Positions 5,824 to 6,558 of a stretch of 6,558 nt of DNA are shown piece by piece; position 1 is the stretch's first letter; every line of letters begins with the position of its first letter. Where the stretch lies: the NCBI GenBank assembly GCA_023435945.1, contig JAEZLB010000226.1, positions 1 to 6,558 of the forward strand. Reading direction: 5' to 3'. This DNA is from Pseudomonadota bacterium. Lineage in GTDB: Bacteria > Pseudomonadota > Gammaproteobacteria > Burkholderiales > Burkholderiaceae_D. The notes under the pieces are model-generated. The model saw nothing but the letters and a program-made list of their open reading frames with translations. It did no database searches and was not told the origin of the DNA. Both the position numbers and the translations under genes were made by a program.

Positions 5824-6558
5824 TTACTGTGTCGTCGCGCGGCGCTTGAGCACGCGAACTTCTGGTGTTTCATCGACCTCGACATGCTCGTAGCGCTCGA
5901 GGAACTGTACGAGCGACGTCACGTCTTGCACGGTGAACGTGCCGCTGATGCGATGTTCTGCGAGTGTCGGATCGTCAATGCGAAGCTGCTGTTCGTGGTA
6001 GCGATTGAACTCCGCTACGACATCGCTCAAGCGATCCTCGCGAAAGACGAGCCGACGTTCGGTCCATGCTTTCACGCGATCGAGCGGCGGGCCGGCATTC
6101 GCGAGAATCTCCCCTTTCGGTGTCACCGCGGCCTGCTCGCCCGCGGCGAGCTGAACGCGTGCCGATCGTTTCACTGCAGGGCCTGACCCGCCTGCGTCTT
6201 CAGTAATGGGCGCGTCTGGCGCACGACGTGCTCCAACGTTCTCGAGCGCATCGCGACTGACAACCTCGACGCGTCCCTCGAGCACCGCGACAGCGGTGTT
6301 GGTTGACGCCACTTGCACGTTGAAGATGGTGCCGAGTGCACGCACCGTCGCCTGCGACGTCTGCACGACGAAGGGTCGCGCTGGATTCTTCGCGACATCG
6401 AAGCGGGCCTCTCCATGCTTGAGGAAGATGCGCCGTTCTTCATCTGCGAATGCGATCGCCACTTCAGAGTTCGTGTTGAGATAGACAATCGATCCGTCTT
6501 CAAGCGTGATCGTGCGCTGCTCACCGACCGCAGTGCTATAGGTCGGCGATCCAAGCAG
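5824..6558 (-). CDS. FecR-family anti-sigma/sigma regulator, C-terminal part (cut by right edge)
   Basis: The reading frame is open from the right edge to TAA at 5824-5826, giving 244 visible residues; a GTG at 6462 is internal, since conserved FecR sequence lies upstream of it. Numbered from the edge, residues about 7-155 are the periplasmic FecR domain: YSTAVGEQRTITLEDGS, VYLN, LKHGEARFDVA, RPFVV and ALGTIFNV are its hallmark motifs. An Ala/Pro/Gly-rich stretch of about 30 residues (103-132) interrupts the usual beta-strand run and is probably a loop. Residues about 163-236 form the C-terminal STN-like domain (DUF4974 type): AWTERRLVFR, VVAEFNRYH, LRIDDPTL, RISGTF. FecR proteins span the inner membrane and relay occupancy of a TonB receptor to a FecI-type ECF sigma factor. 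The cytoplasmic segment, membrane helix and probably fecI lie to the right. The gene is 100 bp upstream of the receptor, its likely signalling partner. Confidence 0.93.
   Translation of the reverse strand: MLGSPTYSTAVGEQRTITLEDGSIVYLNTNSEVAIAFADEERRIFLKHGEARFDVAKNPARPFVVQTSQATVRALGTIFNVQVASTNTAVAVLEGRVEVVSRDALENVGARRAPDAPITEDAGGSGPAVKRSARVQLAAGEQAAVTPKGEILANAGPPLDRVKAWTERRLVFREDRLSDVVAEFNRYHEQQLRIDDPTLAEHRISGTFTVQDVTSLVQFLERYEHVEVDETPEVRVLKRRATTQ

Noticed and set aside
5824..6462. FecR protein starting at GTG 6462
   Set aside because: The frame stays open to the right edge, and the residues upstream (YSTAVGEQRTITLEDGS, VYLN) are conserved FecR sequence, so the gene is cut by the window rather than starting here.

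Overview
The window is GC-rich (about 60%) and densely coded. It reads as chromosomal DNA of a Gram-negative proteobacterium. The outer-membrane TonB-dependent receptor, the FecR anti-sigma regulator and the exported S9 peptidase point to a group rich in such receptors, such as Steroidobacter/Xanthomonadales-like gammaproteobacteria or Caulobacter/Sphingomonas-like alphaproteobacteria. The genus is inferred from gene style only; no rRNA or other marker is present.

Layout, left to right. (1) Positions 1-245, plus strand: the last 80 codons of a PIN-domain (VapC-like) protein cut by the left edge. (2) 246-554: a non-coding gap between two converging genes, with only weak hairpins. (3) 555-2876, minus strand: an S9 (prolyl-oligopeptidase family) serine peptidase with a signal peptide, a beta-propeller and a complete Ser-Asp-His triad. 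(4) About 2877-3035: a leader with a compound GC-rich hairpin and a run of eight G (minus strand) just after the receptor stop. (5) 3036-5723, minus strand: an 895-residue TonB-dependent receptor with an N-terminal STN signalling domain, starting at GTG behind a strong Shine-Dalgarno. (6) 5724-5823: a short gap with inverted repeats, one of which could fold over the receptor's start codon. (7) 5824 to the right edge, minus strand: the C-terminal 244 residues of a FecR-type anti-sigma/sigma regulator; its N-terminus and the expected FecI-type sigma factor lie beyond the window.

The three minus-strand genes run in the order fecR, receptor, peptidase and look like one cell-surface signalling and uptake module. 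A ligand would bind the receptor, the receptor's STN domain would contact FecR, FecR would activate an ECF sigma factor, and the module would be induced. The peptidase would then process the imported ligand or clear it from the periplasm, which suggests a peptide-like substrate rather than only an iron chelate. The arrangement recalls the receptor, FecI/FecR and S9 isopeptidase genes found beside proteobacterial lasso-peptide clusters, but no lasso precursor or biosynthesis gene is visible here. No CRISPR array, tRNA, rRNA, insertion sequence or prophage gene was seen.
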